The notes under the pieces: model-generated
The model's database searches: none
Told to the model about the DNA's origin: nothing
The model's input: only the letters and a program-made list of their open reading frames with translations
Source: Labilithrix sp.
GTDB taxonomy: Bacteria; Myxococcota_A; Polyangia; Polyangiales; Polyangiaceae
Assembly: GCA_019637105.1 (NCBI GenBank)
Contig: JAHBWF010000067.1
Coordinates: forward strand, 1 to 38,676
Length of the DNA stretch: 38,676 bases
Direction: 5' to 3'
Shown here: piece by piece, positions 36,311 through 38,676 of the stretch
How the letters are laid out: each line of letters opens with the position of its first letter
Numbering within the stretch: the stretch's first letter is position 1
Translations under genes and position numbers: made by a program

Positions 36311-37669
36311 GTGGAAGTCACCGTCCAGCGAATCTCGCCTGTCGTCATGGAGCTCTCGGTGGAGATCCCCGCCGATTCCGTGAAGGCTCAAGTCGACAAG
36401 GCTTACCTCAACCTCGGCAAGAAGGCGCACGTCAAGGGGTTCCGGCCCGGCAAGGCGCCGCGTGACGTGCTCTCGCGCCTGTTCGGACCGCAGGTCGCGA
36501 ACGACGTCGCGAACGCCATCGTCAACGACACGTTGCCGAAGGTGCTCAGCGAGAAGAACCTGACGCCGGTGAACCAGCCGTCCGTCGAGGCCGGCCAGGG
36601 CGTCGATCCGAAGAAGGCGTTCTCCTACAAGGCGCGCTTCGAGGTTCAGCCCGAGATCGAGGACGTCAAGTACGAGGGCTTCGAGCTCTACAAGCCGAAG
36701 GCCGAGGTGCCGGACGCGTCGATCGACGAGCAGCTCGAGCAGCTCCGCCAGCGCAACGCCGCGCTGAAGGCGCCGGACCCGGCGCGCCCGGCAAAGGCCG
36801 GCGACGTCGTCACGATCGACTTCACGCTCTCGGTCGACGGCAAGGAGGTGAAGGACGGCGGCGGGCAGGGGGTCCAGCTCGAGCTCGGGGCGGGGCAGGC
36901 GCTCCCGGAGATCGACGCGGCGCTCGTCGGCAAGAACAACGGCGACAAGGTCACCGCGGAGCACACGTTCCCCGCCGAGCACCCGCGCGAGGACTTCCGC
37001 GGGAAGAAGGGCGTCTTCGACATCGGGATCGTCGACCTCAAGGAGCGCGTCCCGCCGGCCCTGGACGACGAGTTCGCCAAGGACATCGGCTTCGACACGC
37101 TCGTCGCCCTCCGCGCGGACGTGCACACCAAGCTCGAGAAGGCCTTCAAGGACCGCGCGGAGACGGTGCTCGCCGAGCAGATCGTCGCGAAGCTGAACGA
37201 GCTGAACCCCTGCGACGTCCCGCCGTCGCTCGTGGAGCAGCAGTGCCGGATCATGGAGCAGGAGGTCGTGATGCAGGCCCGCCGCGCGGGTCAGCGCTTC
37301 TCGAAGGAGCAAGCCGAGGCGCTCCACCACGCCATCCACGCGGACGCCGAGCGCAAGGTGCGCGCGGGGCTCCTCATGGCGGCGATCGCGCGGAAGAACG
37401 AGTTCAAGGTCACCGACGAGGACCTCGAGAAGGGCATGCAAGAGCTCGCGGCCGAGACGGGGAAGAACGTCGCGAAGCTGCGTGTGGAGTACCGCGAGAA
37501 GTCGAAGCGTGACATCTTGATCGGCATGATCCTCGAGGACAAGATCCTCGACTTCATCGAGTCGAAGTCCAAGATCACCGAGGGCGAGCCGCCCAAGCCC
37601 GAAGCCGAGCCCGCCGCGGCGGCATCGAAGCCCGAAGAGACGAAGTCCGAAGAGAAGAAGGAAGGCTGA
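36311..37669 (+). CDS. tig: Trigger factor (ribosome-associated chaperone and prolyl isomerase)
   Basis: A 452-residue chaperone that binds the ribosome exit tunnel and folds nascent chains. The N-terminal ribosome-binding domain has the signature GFRPGKAP (43-50). The FKBP-type isomerase domain spans about 150-240 (GDVVTIDFTLSVDG), then a helical C-terminal chaperone domain to about 425 (LRVEYREKSKRDILIGMILEDKI), and a charged Lys/Glu/Pro/Ala tail. The frame is open from GTG 36239, but that codon overlaps the promoter -10, and the family start corresponds to VEVTVQRISPVVMEL, so GTG 36311 is chosen. clpP follows three bases after the stop. A trigger factor next to clpP and clpX is a common arrangement. 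Confidence 0.93.
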   Translation: MEVTVQRISPVVMELSVEIPADSVKAQVDKAYLNLGKKAHVKGFRPGKAPRDVLSRLFGPQVANDVANAIVNDTLPKVLSEKNLTPVNQPSVEAGQGVDPKKAFSYKARFEVQPEIEDVKYEGFELYKPKAEVPDASIDEQLEQLRQRNAALKAPDPARPAKAGDVVTIDFTLSVDGKEVKDGGGQGVQLELGAGQALPEIDAALVGKNNGDKVTAEHTFPAEHPREDFRGKKGVFDIGIVDLKERVPPALDDEFAKDIGFDTLVALRADVHTKLEKAFKDRAETVLAEQIVAKLNELNPCDVPPSLVEQQCRIMEQEVVMQARRAGQRFSKEQAEALHHAIHADAERKVRAGLLMAAIARKNEFKVTDEDLEKGMQELAAETGKNVAKLRVEYREKSKRDILIGMILEDKILDFIESKSKITEGEPPKPEAEPAAAASKPEETKSEEKKEG

Positions 37670-37672
37670 CCC

Positions 37673-38338
37673 ATGAAAAGGCCGGAGACGCGAGCTCAGG
37701 CGCTCGAGGTGCTCGAGCGCCACAAGGACGTCTTGATCCCCAACGTCGTCGAGACGACGCACAGGGGCGAGCGCGGGTGGAGCATCTTCGACCGCCTGCT
37801 CAAGGACCGCATCGTGTTTCTCTATGACGAGATCCACGACATGCTGGCGAACGTGATCATCGCTCAGTTTCTCTTCCTGGAGAGCGAGGATCCCGACAAG
37901 GAGATCATGGTCTACATCAACAGCCCCGGCGGCGTGGTGACCAGCGGTCTCGCCATCCACGACACGATGCAGTACGTGCGGTGCGACGTCTCGACCACCT
38001 GCCTCGGCATGGCGGCGTCGATGGCGGCGGTGCTGCTCGCCGCGGGCGCCAAGGGCCGGCGCAACGCCCTGCCGAACGCGCGGATCATGATCCACCAGCC
38101 GATGGGCGGTGCGCGTGGTCAGGCCTCCGACATCGAGATCCAGGCGCGCGAGATCCGGCACCTCAAGGAGGTGCTGACCGACATCCTCACGAACGCCACC
38201 GGCAAGAACAAGGATCAGATCCTCAAGGACATCGATCGAGACTTCTACCTGGGAGCCGCAGCGGCGAAGGAGTACGGTCTCATCGACAACGTCATGCTGC
38301 CCCCGAAGAAGAAGAGCGACGGGAGCAAGGACAAGTAG
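37673..38338 (+). CDS. clpP: ATP-dependent Clp protease proteolytic subunit
   Basis: A 221-residue serine peptidase that forms the tetradecameric chamber served by ClpX. The triad is S116 (GMAASMA), H141 (IMIHQPMGG) and D190 (DRDFYLG). YINSPGG (81-87) is the oxyanion-side strand. The N-terminus before LIPNVVE (from residue 21) is about ten residues longer than in many ClpPs and may include a propeptide; the C-terminus is Lys-rich. ATG 37673 is three bases after the tig stop. It is followed by clpX after 178 bp, which holds a separate promoter candidate. Confidence 0.97.
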   Translation: MKRPETRAQALEVLERHKDVLIPNVVETTHRGERGWSIFDRLLKDRIVFLYDEIHDMLANVIIAQFLFLESEDPDKEIMVYINSPGGVVTSGLAIHDTMQYVRCDVSTTCLGMAASMAAVLLAAGAKGRRNALPNARIMIHQPMGGARGQASDIEIQAREIRHLKEVLTDILTNATGKNKDQILKDIDRDFYLGAAAAKEYGLIDNVMLPPKKKSDGSKDK

Positions 38339-38466
38339 AGCGGTTGGGGTGGGGTCGGCCCTTCAGCGAGTCGGCCCCGCTTCGGTGCGCGTCTCCACGA
38401 CGGTGTGGAGCCGACACCATCCGAAGGATGAAGCGGAGGTCCCGTTCGTCGCGCAGGCCCACAAGC

Positions 38467-38495
38467 TTGCGGTGACGCTTGGACGGGAATAAGCT
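38467..38495 (+). promoter_or_regulatory. Candidate clpX promoter
   Basis: TTGCGG (38467-38472) and TAAGCT (38490-38495) with a 17-bp spacer, 21 bases before the TTG start of clpX. GAGGCGGG lies between them as a ribosome-binding site. Confidence 0.45.
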
Positions 38496-38516
38496 TCCCA
38501 GAAGACGAGGCGGGTC

Positions 38517-38676
38517 TTGGAGCGGCGGCGAGACGATCACACCAGTGGCAATCTGAGCTGCTCCTTCTGCGGTAAGTCGCAGAAGGAGGTGAAGAAGCTC
38601 ATCGCAGGACCTACGGTCTACATCTGCGACGAGTGCATCGGTCTCTGCAACGACATCATCGCGGAGGAGGTCGAGA
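38517..38676 (+). CDS. clpX: Clp protease ATP-binding subunit ClpX, 5' part
   Basis: The first 53 codons of ClpX, the AAA+ unfoldase that feeds ClpP; the rest is beyond the window edge. The zinc-binding domain has four Cys in CxxC-18-CxxC spacing (C15, C18, C37, C40), in [11 protein letters not shown] and [10 protein letters not shown], typical of ClpX. In this frame a TAA lies at 38490-38492 and the only start codon after it and before the conserved region is TTG at 38517, with GAGGCGGG a few bases before it. The N-terminus would read (M)[11 protein letters not shown]. This rare start codon is the one feature to note. Confidence 0.95.
   Translation, partial: MERRRDDHTSGNLSCSFCGKSQKEVKKLIAGPTVYICDECIGLCNDIIAEEVE

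Noticed and set aside
36300-36320. CACGTG core at 36308 as a parS site
   Set aside because: Only the central six bases fit the parS consensus; the flanking bases do not match and the site overlaps the tig start.

Overview
The window is about 38.7 kb of very GC-rich DNA with nearly all A/T pushed out of third codon positions. The gene content points to a myxobacterium (Myxococcota, perhaps Polyangia): two eukaryote-like Ser/Thr kinases in tandem, two FHA-domain regulators of the NtrC lineage, a TonB/AgmX-like protein, an STAND-type ATPase regulator, many lipoproteins, and parAB. This assignment is inference from family content; there is no rRNA or other marker in the window. I see no tRNA, rRNA, CRISPR array, insertion sequence or phage module.

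Layout. 1-8.7 kb is almost all minus strand: a truncated membrane protein, two kinases 15 bp apart, then a P460 cytochrome lipoprotein, a SprT-like protease and a 3-methyladenine glycosylase in one run, then a GTPase. At 8.8-11.6 kb serA and a hydantoinase/dihydropyrimidinase diverge. 11.8-14.8 kb holds a small membrane protein, an outer-membrane barrel, a 24-bp tandem repeat and an FHA-HTH protein. 15.5-19.5 kb holds a TonB-like protein downstream of argG, and divergently a eukaryote-type pyrroline-5-carboxylate dehydrogenase. 19.5-21.3 kb is a three-gene minus operon of unknown function headed by a lipoprotein. 21.9-24.7 kb is an FHA-type sigma-54 activator and an HtrA/DegP-type lipoprotein protease. 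24.8-31 kb is a frameshifted ATPase/winged-helix regulator followed by a complete RbsBAC-type sugar ABC transporter. 31-34.5 kb has an SDR oxidoreductase, folD and parAB. 34.7-36.1 kb has two overlapping small genes and a hypothetical gene. 36.2 kb to the end is the classic tig-clpP-clpX proteostasis cluster, with clpX cut by the window edge.

Most genes are recognisable and the window is largely core genome rather than an obvious defence or mobile island. The signals that stand out are regulatory. (i) Twelve genes have a TANNNT hexamer 6-11 nt before the start codon, usually without a Shine-Dalgarno, which suggests widespread leaderless transcription and fixes several start codons. (ii) The tig leader carries a promoter, two small hairpins and a Shine-Dalgarno with two complementary anti-Shine-Dalgarno segments, a possible RNA thermometer or switch. 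(iii) The ATPase regulator beside the sugar transporter appears to be broken by a cluster of frame changes. (iv) One kinase has DFN instead of DFG and about 80 extra residues after its SPE motif.
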